From positions 1 to 64,000 of IMG/VR virus record IMGVR_UViG_3300025704_000013: DNA of 64,000 nt, one strand, 5' to 3'. This DNA is from a virus. Under the pieces are notes generated by a model, which was not told the origin of the DNA, made no database searches, and saw nothing but the letters and a program-made list of their open reading frames with translations. Shown here piece by piece: positions 1 to 11,200 of the stretch (positions within the stretch are counted from its first letter, which is position 1; each line of letters begins with the position of its first letter). The translations under genes and the position numbers were made by a program.

Positions 1-300
1 AAATACCTGATCTCTAGAATGTAGTTCATGAATCTCTGCTACTTCTTCTAATAATTTTTTAGTCCCAGAATGTGCTGGTAATTGATGGTGAGTACTTACA
101 TTATTTAAAAATATAATACTTGACCCAACAAAACCAGATAAAGCAATACATGCTAAAGTAACTGCCAACCACCCTTGAATCGTATTTGGTTTTTTAAATC
201 GTATACCAGTGTCAGTCGCATGTAACTCTTTGATAGTTTCAGCAACGACAAGTTTCATTTCGCGCGTAAAGGCATCTTCGTCAACTTCTGTGTGTTTCAT
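1..300 (-). CDS. Small membrane protein, 3' end cut by the window edge
   Basis: An open frame starts at the ATG whose first base is 300 and runs off the left edge, so only the first 100 residues are visible. It begins MKHTEVDEDAFTREMK, has one hydrophobic segment at about residues 43-65 (WLAVTLACIALSGFVGSS), then a polar stretch with several His and Glu. The layout suggests a cytoplasmic N-terminus and a single membrane span. It follows the tail-fibre gene on the same strand and has an exact late-promoter octamer upstream. No family is recognised; a lysis, injection or exclusion role is possible but unsupported. Confidence 0.7.
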   Translation of the reverse strand, partial: MKHTEVDEDAFTREMKLVVAETIKELHATDTGIRFKKPNTIQGWLAVTLACIALSGFVGSSIIFLNNVSTHHQLPAHSGTKKLLEEVAEIHELHSRDQVF

Positions 301-345
301 AACAAATGGGTATAATATAAAGGTTTGGTTTACTTATTATAAACT

Positions 346-353
346 TATTTATA
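346..353 (-). promoter_or_regulatory. T4-type late promoter octamer TATAAATA
   Basis: Exact TATAAATA on the minus strand, in the gap between the stop of the 1261-aa fibre gene (365) and the start of the membrane protein (300). The expected start leaves a leader of about 40 nt. The octamer is the known T4 gp55-dependent late signal; use here is inferred from position. Confidence 0.6.
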
Positions 354-364
354 AAATAGTATTT

Positions 365-3300
365 TTAATTACCGATTGCTTGCCAACAGAATCCAACGCC
401 GTTACTACCAGCGCCCTGAGAATTATCAATGCCGTCTGGCCGATTTATAGTAAAACCTTGACGGTTATATGAATCATATGACATAGTCGTACCACCGCCC
501 CCTTGTTTTGTAATATGTATAGTAAACATATTATTTGGAAACTCTTCTTCAAAGATAAACGTTTGGGCGCCATCTATGTTACTCATAGCAGTTCCAAACT
601 TCATAATTAAACCACCAGGTAGTTGTACATGGCCACTGCTGCCGATTAAGCTTGTGCTATAAGGAGCTCCAGGAGTTGGAATTCCGCTTAAAGTATTTGG
701 AAATATGTCATCAGTTCCAATTGTTAATTTCTGGCCTTGCTTAATAACAGTATCTCCGGCTTGAGTTACTGTTAAATCAAGATCTGATGAAGTAAGTGAC
801 CCTTGGCCTCTAAATCCAATTCCAGAATTATCAGGTCCTTGATCAATAAATCCCCAATCGGCATCTCCATTACTACTGATAGCAATTCCGCCGTTGGTAA
901 TACTTAAAGTACTAACTGGTGCTACAGAATCAGGTCCAACCCTAACTAGGCCATCGCTTTGAATCTTTAAGCGTCTTGGTGATGGGGTCCCATCACCGGT
1001 ATGGAATTCCAGTCCGTTATCCTCTTTAATAATGCGACAATCAAAATCTTCAGCACTTCCGGCCGTTTTAAAGTCGATGAACGGGTTGTCACCATCGGCT
1101 ACTGACTCTATTAATTCAATACTTCCAGCACTGCCATTAATAAGAACGCCACCATCGTCGGCATTTTGGCCCTGTGTGAAAAGGCCTTGTCCAACAACAT
1201 GTAATTTTTCAAGAGGATCAATTGTTCCAATACCAACATTTCCATTTTGTATAACACGAAATTTAGGAATATCAGTTGTATCTGTGCTGTTCCAATCACC
1301 ATCGGTATATATACTTACATAGTCGTTGCTGCCCAATCGTAAATCATCCTTTTGTCCTAAATCTGTATTAGGGATTTCAGTGGTTCGAGTTGCGGTAATT
1401 AGTGCTAATGGCCAAGTGTTGCCAGACCCAGCCGCAGAATAATCTGATCCAAGGAAGAGGCTATCAGCAACATATAATTTACCATCTATTTGAGTATTAC
1501 CAATTACTTGTAACGGGCTGTTTGGCGTTTCAGTTCCAATTCCAACGTTACCACTTCCAGTAACACATAAATCCAAGCCCTGGCTAGCATTAAAACCAGA
1601 TCCTCTGAATCCAATACCTGAATTAGTAGTACCTTGGTCAATCATTCCCCAATCGTCATCACTGTTAGAATCAATACCAATAGTTCCGCCTTGAATAGAT
1701 AACTTCATTGGAGGATTTGTTTCACCGGTTCCAATACCGACATTACCATCATCAGTTATTCTAAACCTATTAATTAAATTAGTAGATTCGCCTATTGCGT
1801 TAAACCCTAAAGGTGGCGTGAATGGCATTTGTGATTCGTAGGTATCAATTCTAAATTCGCCTGATGCAATTCTAATTCGATCGGCATTACCGCCACTGCC
1901 CGGGTCATTACCTTTGTAGATAAGTAACTCACTTTTTTGATCTGCGGTTTCATCATAACGGCGTTCTCCTATAAAGGCGGCGTCTGGGTCTCCATATGTT
2001 CCTGCAAATGATATATAATTACTTGCATCATAATCGGATACATCTGTACTATATCGACCAAGAGCAATATTACCTCTAACATCTAAAGCTTCTCGGCCAA
2101 CTACCAAATCATGACCTGCAAAGCCAGTAATTTCATCATAGCTGATAACTTCACTAGTTAGGCGCTGCCCAATTACAAATTCGCCAGATTGAGAAAAATG
2201 AAATTTACCACCAGTGCCGCCATTGCCACCGGTTACAATCTTTAATGCGTCACCTTGTTTAATTATACGGCTACTATAATCATCGGTTTGTTGGTTTTTA
2301 AAATCAATATATGGATTTCCCCAACCAGGCTCCTCGGTATAATCATTGGCGCCGTCAAATAATTCTATACCGCCATCACCGGCAGATAATAATATGCCAC
2401 TCGTATAATTTTCTTTTGCAAATATTACATCCTGCCCTAAAACATCAAGTGCATAATCCGCGCTTCCAGGAGCTCTTCCAATACCAACGCTGGAAGTATT
2501 TTCAAAAATCGTTGAAGCTTCAGCATATCTTGAAACTTCACCATTACTTGTATCTTTAAATAAAAGTTTATCATCTGCAAAAATATCAGCTTCAGTGAAA
2601 ACAGATTCTGTTATACTATTGCTTACATCAAAGATAAAATCTTCTAAAGAAAACTCCCCAAGGTTTTCATTATATTTAATAACTTGGCCATCTTGCGCAC
2701 CTTCAGGTGCAGTCAAATCGTTTATTTCATGTATATGATATAAAGGTTGACGCTGATTAATTAATCGAAAATCCTCTGTATCAATAAGTTCAGCATCAGT
2801 TAATATACTATTAAGTCCTGATAAAGTATCAATATCAGAAGGTTGAATTGCAGAATCTGCTTTTTGTCCTTGAGCGGTCGTTACTGGTAATGTAACTGTA
2901 TTACTATCGGAGAGTGTTAATTGATCATCAACAATTGATAAGTCTTGTAAATTTGTATTTTGTGGTAATGTAACTGTATTACCTCCATCAATTGTTAATT
3001 CAAAAGTTTGTGGATCAAAAATTAAACTTTGCATTCCTCCAATAACTGGCACTGGAAGTTGAATACTATTGCCTCCACTAATTTCAATACTTGTTCCATT
3101 TAATGTTAGCGTTTGGTCACTACCAATCTGCTTACTTGTAATAGAACCGCCAACGTTTAAATCAATAAACACGTCGGTTGCATCTCGCCTTAACGCAACA
3201 TAACCTTCAGGTAATATACCATTAACGGCACTTCCTGGATTTTCATCGCCAGTTATTGGAGGAATAGCTGAATTGGTTAAACTTAAAGCGACTTGCCCAT

Positions 3301-4150
3301 CAGGGTGAATTCTTATTTTTCCATTTCCTGCGGCATTTCCAACGCCAAGATCTGCAAAGGTTAAAGCAGAATTAACTTCATCTTTTTTAGTTAATAAATG
3401 CTTAGCTCTAACAACAGTATTATTAGCAGGGTCGTTTCCATCTGCACTCCAAACTTCTGATTGTGTTGAAAACTCTACGATACCTTTATCAATATCGGTT
3501 GCCGCACTAGAAGCTGGTCCTGTTAGACCCACAGCACCAGTTGGACCAGTTGGGCCGGTTGGACCAGTTGCACCCACATCACCAGTTAATCCGGTTGGAC
3601 CAACGGCACCAATTAGTTCTCCAAGATCTGTCCAAGAATCTGCAGTTGCATTATATACATATATGTGAGTATTAGTCCACACTGGGCTATCACCTGTAGT
3701 CACTCCATATAAAACTGCAACGGTTACGCCGGTTCTTTGTAATGCAGCTGATAAAGGATTACTAATATCACCCGCTGTAGGAATTTCATCTGCCCACTCA
3801 TAAACTGCGACAGGACTAATTCCAAGTCCTGTCGCACCTCTTACATCACCTAAGTTTTTGGTTGTATCTCCACTATAATATGATACAACTAAATTTGATT
3901 TGTTATTATCACCAGCAACTAAATTAATATCTGATATTAAAAAGTCGCTATATTCATCCCTAATAACTGCAGCAATATCTTCATTAATGTTTAATGATTT
4001 TGTTATTAAATCTCCAGATTGATCTTTCCAAAACAAAGTTGAATCTGTCGCATTAAAAGCAAGTTCTCCATTAACAAGTGACGCAGGATCAGGCTCTGCT
4101 CCACTATTAAACGAATGTTTTAGTATAATTTTTGTTGGTGTAATTGCCAT
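365..4150 (-). CDS. Long tail fibre with collagen-like repeat and receptor-binding tip
   Basis: A 1261-aa virion protein, probably a distal tail fibre that contacts the host surface. The N-terminal ~100 residues are an attachment-type region. A short collagen-like Gly-X-Thr/Pro run (GPTGPTGPTGAVG) lies near residues 190-215. The shaft carries repeated GNVGIGT-type motifs with intervening beta-rich segments, typical of trimeric fibre shafts. The last ~90 residues (GGLIMKFGTAMSN and onward) resemble the C-terminal tip of gp53-like phage fibres. It lies 22 bp after the 1295-aa fibre gene without a late octamer between them, so the two are likely cotranscribed. Fibre identity is secure; receptor and tip family are inferred. 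Confidence 0.85.
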   Translation of the reverse strand: MAITPTKIILKHSFNSGAEPDPASLVNGELAFNATDSTLFWKDQSGDLITKSLNINEDIAAVIRDEYSDFLISDINLVAGDNNKSNLVVSYYSGDTTKNLGDVRGATGLGISPVAVYEWADEIPTAGDISNPLSAALQRTGVTVAVLYGVTTGDSPVWTNTHIYVYNATADSWTDLGELIGAVGPTGLTGDVGATGPTGPTGPTGAVGLTGPASSAATDIDKGIVEFSTQSEVWSADGNDPANNTVVRAKHLLTKKDEVNSALTFADLGVGNAAGNGKIRIHPDGQVALSLTNSAIPPITGDENPGSAVNGILPEGYVALRRDATDVFIDLNVGGSITSKQIGSDQTLTLNGTSIEISGGNSIQLPVPVIGGMQSLIFDPQTFELTIDGGNTVTLPQNTNLQDLSIVDDQLTLSDSNTVTLPVTTAQGQKADSAIQPSDIDTLSGLNSILTDAELIDTEDFRLINQRQPLYHIHEINDLTAPEGAQDGQVIKYNENLGEFSLEDFIFDVSNSITESVFTEADIFADDKLLFKDTSNGEVSRYAEASTIFENTSSVGIGRAPGSADYALDVLGQDVIFAKENYTSGILLSAGDGGIELFDGANDYTEEPGWGNPYIDFKNQQTDDYSSRIIKQGDALKIVTGGNGGTGGKFHFSQSGEFVIGQRLTSEVISYDEITGFAGHDLVVGREALDVRGNIALGRYSTDVSDYDASNYISFAGTYGDPDAAFIGERRYDETADQKSELLIYKGNDPGSGGNADRIRIASGEFRIDTYESQMPFTPPLGFNAIGESTNLINRFRITDDGNVGIGTGETNPPMKLSIQGGTIGIDSNSDDDWGMIDQGTTNSGIGFRGSGFNASQGLDLCVTGSGNVGIGTETPNSPLQVIGNTQIDGKLYVADSLFLGSDYSAAGSGNTWPLALITATRTTEIPNTDLGQKDDLRLGSNDYVSIYTDGDWNSTDTTDIPKFRVIQNGNVGIGTIDPLEKLHVVGQGLFTQGQNADDGGVLINGSAGSIELIESVADGDNPFIDFKTAGSAEDFDCRIIKEDNGLEFHTGDGTPSPRRLKIQSDGLVRVGPDSVAPVSTLSITNGGIAISSNGDADWGFIDQGPDNSGIGFRGQGSLTSSDLDLTVTQAGDTVIKQGQKLTIGTDDIFPNTLSGIPTPGAPYSTSLIGSSGHVQLPGGLIMKFGTAMSNIDGAQTFIFEEEFPNNMFTIHITKQGGGGTTMSYDSYNRQGFTINRPDGIDNSQGAGSNGVGFCWQAIGN

Positions 4151-4172
4151 GATTTTAAATATTTATTCAGGT

Positions 4173-7100
4173 TTAAACGTAAGTAGTTCTAACATATCGT
4201 TGAGCTGATGTAAACACTGGATGAATAGCTTCGTCGTGTGATGTCGCTCTAGTTCCCTGTACCCAACCGGCTACATATAGTCTTCCGCGTTCAGCATCAG
4301 GATCACCACCATCTTTACATAATATAAACATAACATGTGGGTTACCTGTTGCAATTTGAACAATATTCATTGGATCTTCTGGGAAGAATATTCGACGCCA
4401 CCCATTCGTATAATTATTAGCAGAATCGTGAGTTTCTGCTCCTGAACCCATATGCCAGCCGGTTTCATGATAATAGGTATATCCATTAACATATAGTTGT
4501 GCTTGAATACCACCTGCTTCATCTGTGACCGATCGTGTAACTGCAAATTGTTGGTTTCCAGTATTGCCTTGCCAAGGAACTACAAATAATTTTTTACAAG
4601 CATTATTACCGGCTGCGCCGATTGTTACTCGTTGAAGAGATGTTACGCTTTGAGTTGTATTTGTACTTGAAATTGCTTTAGCAAATCCAACTCCTCCGGA
4701 ATTACCGTGATATCCTGTAAAAAATAGTGCAGCATTTTTTCTAACAAAGTTACCATGACCAGTATTGTATATTTGATCAGTATAACCTGTAATCTTAGCA
4801 GGAGATCTCCATGAACCAGTATTACCTTGTCCAGTTTGTCCATGGTTATTTCTTCCCCATGTCCATAAGTCATGATTCGGATTGGTCCAAGTAGAAAAGG
4901 TTGAAGAGTTCTTCCGTAAAGCCCATACAACGTTTTGTGTTGTATTATTTTGCCAATGATTAATTTGTAAATCAACAATTCCTGTTAATCGAGTTTGATA
5001 ATTTGGAATAAAGGTACTTGTAGTTGCACTAAGAGTATATGATGTTGCATTTGTTGTTCCAGGACTATTTGGAAACAACCCGTTCTTTAATGCATTTGTT
5101 CCAGAATATGGATATACTCTAAAGCGCGTATTCTTTCTTTCGTTATTACCATCGCCAAGAATTACAAAATACCAATAATTATTTGGTAATTTAATAGCAT
5201 CTAGGTTTTTAAGGCCATGTGGTTGAGAATCTTTCCTTCTAAAAATTCGTGTATTACCGCCATCATTGACCATTGGAGAACCAAGATTTCGATTAATTCC
5301 GTCATGAACAGGTACCATAAATTGATTATTTACTCCACGCGTAGCTTGGTTACCTGATTCATAATATGCGTTTATTCCCCAATGCCATAATTCATTAGCG
5401 TCATCGTCGCCTTCTTTTCCAACAATAACAAAATGATCCCAACAACTAGAAACGATTTTCTTAATATACCAAGGGTAATCTGAATCATAATTTGCATTTT
5501 CTGGAGTATAGAAGTTAAAGGATTTGTTTCCTGGAGACTGAACTCTTTCTGGCTCTCCGTTAGGACTGCCTGTTAATGTTTGAGTTGAGTTTCCATATTC
5601 CCACCAAAGAACGGCTCCCATTTGAGTTTGCCCCGGCCCCCAGATTATTGGACCTCGTGCGGTCGTTGCATTAGCGCTGTTAGCAGATGCGTTTTCATAC
5701 CAATAGTTAGCATTAAGATGACCTCCAGAAATTACACGACCACGTATTGTTGGTTTGTTTATTCCATCATCTTCGTTATTGCCTGTAAAGAATTTAGCAT
5801 CATCTAAATCATAGCCATCTTTAGTAATAACATGAAATCCATTTCTTCTCCACCAATAATCACCTGAGAGGTAAGTATCATATGCTACTTGTTTTATTCG
5901 AATATAATTACATTTATTAGAACTGAATATCGCGGTTGCGTTTGGAACCATACATGGTATCGGCGTATGATCTGTAATTTGATCAACAGTTAACCCGCTT
6001 GCACTATTTGAAGTCCAATTGTTTTCTGGGTTTATATACGCGCCTTGCCCGCGTAATCCATAATAATTTGATTGATAACCCCAAGCATATGGAATTCCAT
6101 CTTCATCAATCATCATCGTGCGATGACCATTTGGAACGATTTCTTTTGCCTTTGCCCATGTTCCAGTAATTGGAGATAGCGCTGCAATTGGCGCGCCATC
6201 GGTATATTTTTGAGTTCCATAATCATAGTCATCACTATGAACTGTTGCCATCTTATCATCAGATGTAATATACATCCAATTTTGATTTAAATTTGACATT
6301 GAGGTTCCCCAAAGTTTATTACCGGTTGACCCTGTTAGATATACTTCATCCTTAGAATTCTGATTACCTGAACTAGTGTTAGCGTTTTCAAATATTGTCA
6401 AGTTACCTTCACGTGCAGGTAATTTCCAAATACGGCCAACGTTTTCAAAAACATTAATTCGATCTAAAAGAATTTGGTTTTCAGCTTCAACCGATGCAAG
6501 AGTATTTGAAAGAGATGTATTAACTGTGGTTTCTAAAGTATCAACCGTGGTATTAACAACATCAAGTTGATTTTCTAAATAACTTTTACTTACAGCATCT
6601 TCATTTGCAACAGGCCACTTCGTTCTTAATTGGCCTGATGTTGTATAACCTGCAACGAAACCATTTTGAGTATCTGCAAAATACGGATCAAAGGTGCTTC
6701 TTACATTAAGTTGTCTTCCACTATTTGTAAGATCTATTGTTTTACTGTTGTAGTTTACTGCAATAGATCCGCCATTAATATCAAGATAAGATTGTTGAAC
6801 TCCAGCAGCATCGAAGAGTTTAATTCCAGTACCTCCAGATAAGTCATTTTTATTTCTCAAACGGAAATTAATAACTGCGTCCTCCGCGACTTTCATTATA
6901 TATCTTTGACCTGTTGGAGCGGTTTCAAATAAATCTGTGAGAGTTACTGTTCCAGAGGTTTGGCCAACTAAAGCTGGATTAATTAACTTAGCAATTTTTT
7001 CATAAGTTGTATCATTAGAATCAAATGAAACTTGTTTAACTCCATCTGGAACCAACCATGTTGAAAATTCAGCATCTTCAACATATGCAAGGCCATTTCC

Positions 7101-8060
7101 TTCATCTGCTTGATCCCAATTAGTTAATACATCAGAATCAACTGCAATGATTGTTCCAACCGGTAATAATTGTACTGGAATTGAAAAGTTAGCTGCGGTT
7201 AAACTACTTGAAACAGCTAATTCAATATCATCTGCAAAATCTGTTTTTGTTACCCATTCTAATGTATCTCCGCCGATGTCCCAACTTAGAATAGAATCTT
7301 CAAGCGGCTTACTTGTAGGAATTTCCCAATCATAACCTATGCCTGGGAATGAAAGAATAGGCGCCGTTGAATCGCTAAATTCAATTTCATCGCCTTCAAT
7401 AAATAAATTGTTATTAAGAGTTGCATTTCCATTTTGAAATAATGTTCCTCCACCCCAAACGATTTCATCAGTTACAATTAATCCTCCGGCTGTAGTTTCA
7501 ATATCACCCCCGCTTACTTTTAATCCAAGACCATCTTGAAGGTAAGAATCGAGTGGGCCCCAACTTAATCCACCGTCGACCGATAAGTTACCTCCGCCAT
7601 CGACACTGAAACCATTTGCTTCAAGTTGTCCGCCAACTACTAAATCACCGCTTCCTCCAATTTCTAAATTACCATCAGTAATTAATAAGGTAGATGGCGA
7701 AGCCGACTTTAATGTTAGAGATACAACAGGATCTAATATTGACTTTTGAAAAGTAATATTTGGATCATAAAATTTAGTATATGTAACCTCTGGTTGATCC
7801 AGTTGGCCAATAACTAAATTTCCTGAAGCAATACTAACGGAATTTAAAAGTCCGGCAAAAGATGCGCTTGCAAAAGAACTAGGTCCATCAAAGGTTTTGT
7901 TTCCAGTTATTGTTTGGTTGTTAGATATACCAACGACGCTGTCAATAGTTGGTATTTCCGTTATGTTAATTTCGCCAATTAACTCATTACACTTATCAGC
8001 CCATTGCTTAAAGGTGTCTGTGGAAATTACTGTTTCAAATGTTTTATTGTTTAAGGGCAT
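4173..8060 (-). CDS. Giant tail fibre with an RCC1-like beta-propeller half
   Basis: A 1295-aa virion protein. Residues 1-550 look like a fibre shaft: TITGNKTFDG near the start and beta-rich repeats with many Gly, Ser and Asn. From about residue 550 the character changes to repeats with an RCC1-like signature: AWGYQSNYYG near 658, LWHWGINAYYESG near 890 and LWTWGRNNHGQTGQGN near 1067, separated by Trp- and Asn-rich strands. RCC1 repeats normally form a seven-bladed propeller, here probably the receptor- or glycan-binding head. The gene has its own exact late octamer about 26 nt upstream. The propeller call rests on motif reading, not alignment. Confidence 0.8.
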   Translation of the reverse strand: MPLNNKTFETVISTDTFKQWADKCNELIGEINITEIPTIDSVVGISNNQTITGNKTFDGPSSFASASFAGLLNSVSIASGNLVIGQLDQPEVTYTKFYDPNITFQKSILDPVVSLTLKSASPSTLLITDGNLEIGGSGDLVVGGQLEANGFSVDGGGNLSVDGGLSWGPLDSYLQDGLGLKVSGGDIETTAGGLIVTDEIVWGGGTLFQNGNATLNNNLFIEGDEIEFSDSTAPILSFPGIGYDWEIPTSKPLEDSILSWDIGGDTLEWVTKTDFADDIELAVSSSLTAANFSIPVQLLPVGTIIAVDSDVLTNWDQADEGNGLAYVEDAEFSTWLVPDGVKQVSFDSNDTTYEKIAKLINPALVGQTSGTVTLTDLFETAPTGQRYIMKVAEDAVINFRLRNKNDLSGGTGIKLFDAAGVQQSYLDINGGSIAVNYNSKTIDLTNSGRQLNVRSTFDPYFADTQNGFVAGYTTSGQLRTKWPVANEDAVSKSYLENQLDVVNTTVDTLETTVNTSLSNTLASVEAENQILLDRINVFENVGRIWKLPAREGNLTIFENANTSSGNQNSKDEVYLTGSTGNKLWGTSMSNLNQNWMYITSDDKMATVHSDDYDYGTQKYTDGAPIAALSPITGTWAKAKEIVPNGHRTMMIDEDGIPYAWGYQSNYYGLRGQGAYINPENNWTSNSASGLTVDQITDHTPIPCMVPNATAIFSSNKCNYIRIKQVAYDTYLSGDYWWRRNGFHVITKDGYDLDDAKFFTGNNEDDGINKPTIRGRVISGGHLNANYWYENASANSANATTARGPIIWGPGQTQMGAVLWWEYGNSTQTLTGSPNGEPERVQSPGNKSFNFYTPENANYDSDYPWYIKKIVSSCWDHFVIVGKEGDDDANELWHWGINAYYESGNQATRGVNNQFMVPVHDGINRNLGSPMVNDGGNTRIFRRKDSQPHGLKNLDAIKLPNNYWYFVILGDGNNERKNTRFRVYPYSGTNALKNGLFPNSPGTTNATSYTLSATTSTFIPNYQTRLTGIVDLQINHWQNNTTQNVVWALRKNSSTFSTWTNPNHDLWTWGRNNHGQTGQGNTGSWRSPAKITGYTDQIYNTGHGNFVRKNAALFFTGYHGNSGGVGFAKAISSTNTTQSVTSLQRVTIGAAGNNACKKLFVVPWQGNTGNQQFAVTRSVTDEAGGIQAQLYVNGYTYYHETGWHMGSGAETHDSANNYTNGWRRIFFPEDPMNIVQIATGNPHVMFILCKDGGDPDAERGRLYVAGWVQGTRATSHDEAIHPVFTSAQRYVRTTYV

Positions 8061-8078
8061 CTTTAAAGTATATACTAT

Positions 8079-8294
8079 TTAATTATTATTTATATCAGAT
8101 AAAATATGAGTTTCTAAAACAGATATTCTATCATGGAGCTGTTTAATTTGTTTTTTTAAATTAAGAATCTCTCGGTTCTTTTTCTTTTTAGCCATCGCCG
8201 ATCGATACGCATCTTTATCTGTATTAACAATAGCGCCGCTTTGGTAATCTTTAACCAAAGATGCTTCATTTTCTAATGGTTTAAATCTAGCCAC
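8079..8294 (-). CDS. Small coiled-coil protein of the baseplate gene cluster
   Basis: 71 aa beginning MARFKPLENEASLVKDY, with a basic linker (AMAKKKKNREI) and a C-terminal heptad-like helix (LKKQIKQLHDRISVLETHI). Small proteins of this plan sit between the long baseplate and fibre genes in many marine T4-like phages. It is packed 5 bp downstream of the DUF4815 gene, and its 3' end contains the late octamer of the next fibre gene. A structural or assembly role is likely from context; no function is known to me. Confidence 0.75.
   Translation of the reverse strand: MARFKPLENEASLVKDYQSGAIVNTDKDAYRSAMAKKKKNREILNLKKQIKQLHDRISVLETHILSDINNN
8087..8094 (-). promoter_or_regulatory. T4-type late promoter octamer TATAAATA
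   Basis: Exact octamer on the minus strand inside the last codons of the 71-aa gene, 26 nt before the ATG of the RCC1-type fibre. A leader of about 20 nt is expected. Confidence 0.65.
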
Positions 8295-8299
8295 TTATA

Positions 8300-11200
8300 T
8301 TATGCAGTTGCGATTATTCTTAGATCTTTAACAGTTACAATATCAGTATTATTTTTACCCCACATAACAGCTTTTATAATGAATGAAGTAAAGTCAATAT
8401 CAGACGTGTCTTCTTCTAAGTTCTTTCTAAATAATACGTCGGAATATGTTTTACCATCAGAGTTAATAGGAACAACCTTTGGTTCAGTTGGAGTAATTTC
8501 CCACCATTCATTTTGGTCATTATCATCAGAAGGTGTTATATCAGGGTTTATTCTAACGCCGTCTTCATCATCAAACATTTTAATAAAGAATTGAATTTCT
8601 GATGTTTCAGTTGGACGATTTATCGCAGCATAAACATCAACTTGATCTGAAGGAGTTTCTAAAGCAATTTTCTTTGTATAATATTGAGAAGTATTTTTCT
8701 CATCTTCATAACCGCCCTTTTCTTCAATAAAGTAACTTCTTACTTCTAAAGCGATTCCATTCTTCTCAAGCATTGGCGTAACTCGGTTATCGCTTGTTCC
8801 AATAATAATATCAAGTGTAGTGTCTTCAGCATTTCCAGCATTAACACTATGATTTACATCTCTTAATTCAATTGGAGTATTACTCTGAATATTATATTTC
8901 TTATTATTTAGTGTAAGCTTATTAACGATTGAGGTTTTACCAGATATTGACATCGCGCTTTGATTAAGGTTTGCCGCTGCAAATTTTATCGTTGGTAAGT
9001 AACCAACAGCAGTAGCACCTTCGCCTCCGCCAATGTCTTCTATTGTAATTGTTGGTGGAGAAATATAACCCTCACCTTCATTAGTAATAACAATATCTGC
9101 AATAGCACCGGTATTCGCATCAATGACCGCGACGGCTTCTGCCGCAGTTGAATCAGGAACATCAACTAGAACGCCTGCACTATTTAGTTCTTGTGGAGCC
9201 GATATTAATACTGTGGTTGATGTAGTATAACCAGATCCTCCATTAGTAATTTCAACAGAATCTAAATATCCGCCAATTCGTGCTTGAGCTTTAATTGTAG
9301 CTCTACCAGTTTTAAAGGTAGCTCTTCTTAACTTGAATTTTAAGTCTCGGTTTTGCTCAGCGGTCCATGTTCGTTTATTACTACTTGTAAAGAATGAACC
9401 AACTGCAGGCTGCTTAGAAATAATTTGGTTTGTAATTAAATCAACCTTGTCTCCACCCATTTCAGCAATATACACTGTATATGATGGATCAACTGAGAAT
9501 ATAACAACAGCATACTCGGTTTTACCATTGAGGTAAACTGGTTTTTTAAACTCAAACTTAGTTGCAATTGAAGAGTTATTCGAAGTCTTTATTTGGCTTG
9601 GCTTTAATACTCTTTGACTGCCAGGAAGAATTTTGTTTGTTGGGTAACCATTCTCAACAGTAACAAGATAGGCTCTTACATTTGCACGCCCTCTTTTTTG
9701 GAAATACACATCCACACTTGAGGCATATATACCGGTTGTATCTCTAACAAAGAATGTTTGAGCGACAGGGTCCCACCTTCTAACGTTCACCGCTGTAGAT
9801 GAACTAATTTGTACCTCTTCAAAAGATGAATCAACACTTTGTGAGACATCCGTAATAGATGTTCTTACTACAGAACGGTTTGCCCGTAACGGTCTAACTA
9901 CTAGTCTTGGAACGCTTGTACTTACAATTGATTCTTGTTGAACCGCACCCAAACCATTTGAAATATATCTAGCAATTGCACTACTAGTTTCTTCAGATTC
10001 TAAATTACGAGGAGAATCTGTAAACTTAAGAGTTTTTTCACCAGAAGCAAATTTAAGAGATGGCGTATTAGGAACAATAAATACCGCTTGTAATGTTCCA
10101 TCAGAATCTGAAATTAACAATTGCGGATTTTGTCCTCTCCAAGTTTTGCCATTACTAGCTCTTAAGAATCTTCTATTATAAAACCTAAAGCTTCGGTTAG
10201 TACTAGCGTTTGGATTAAAATCTAAAACATCAGCACCTCCCGTATATCTAGTTACATATTTAGTAACATCAACGTCATCAAAGAAAGCGTAATACCTTGT
10301 ATTTGGTTTAAGATCTTCAACTCTAACCCACACTTGGCGTGAGCGCATGAATGGCTTATATGATACCGATGTTAAGAAGGTTCCTAAAGATTTATTAATA
10401 GAATCTTCTGTTAATCTCGTAAAGGTACCAGTTCTAGTTTGATCCAATCGCCTAGTTTCAGACTCAATCGTTTCTGATAGCGTTGTAGTTAAAGAGGTAT
10501 CAAAAACATCAGTCCTTTGAGTTGTAATATCTGTTATTCCGACACCGCGCCTAAAGGGTTGCCTTTGAAAATCGGTAATAGTAACTTCAGTTCTTTCATC
10601 GCCAAGAAGAAGCGAACTTTCGCTTAATATGTTTGTTTCCGATTGAGTACTAAGCAAAGTGTTTCTGTTTGTCTGCCATGAGTTCCATTCGGTACCAAGA
10701 ACTCCTGCTTCACGTGCAAGGTTTGATATTGTAGTATTTAATTCATTAAAGAGATCAGTTTCAATTGCAGGATCGGTTTTAGTATCAACCCAAGTATCAA
10801 CTTCTGGATTAAGCTCCATAATTCCTGAACTGTTTATTGTTTCATATGGCTGAACACTAATAAATTGAGTTCCAAGTTTTTGGTTTACATAATTAGTTTC
10901 TTTATATGGGAAACCAATAACGCGGCCGGTTGAACATGTCTTATTAAATTCTGAATCTGTACCAATTTCAGATTCGTCAACAATATCAAATGGTAAGTTG
11001 GAACCAAAGTGGTATGGGTAAAGTTTACCTTCCCCTCTTTTAACCGAACACTTATAATATTTTTCTGAAATATTACCTACGGTGTGGCCTCTAAATCCAT
11101 CAACGATAAATCCGTTTTTAAATCTTTCTTCGCCGTCAGTTCCATAGACGCCTTTATCTTTTGCTGATTTTTCTAAAAGAGAAAGAGCAGTATAATATTC

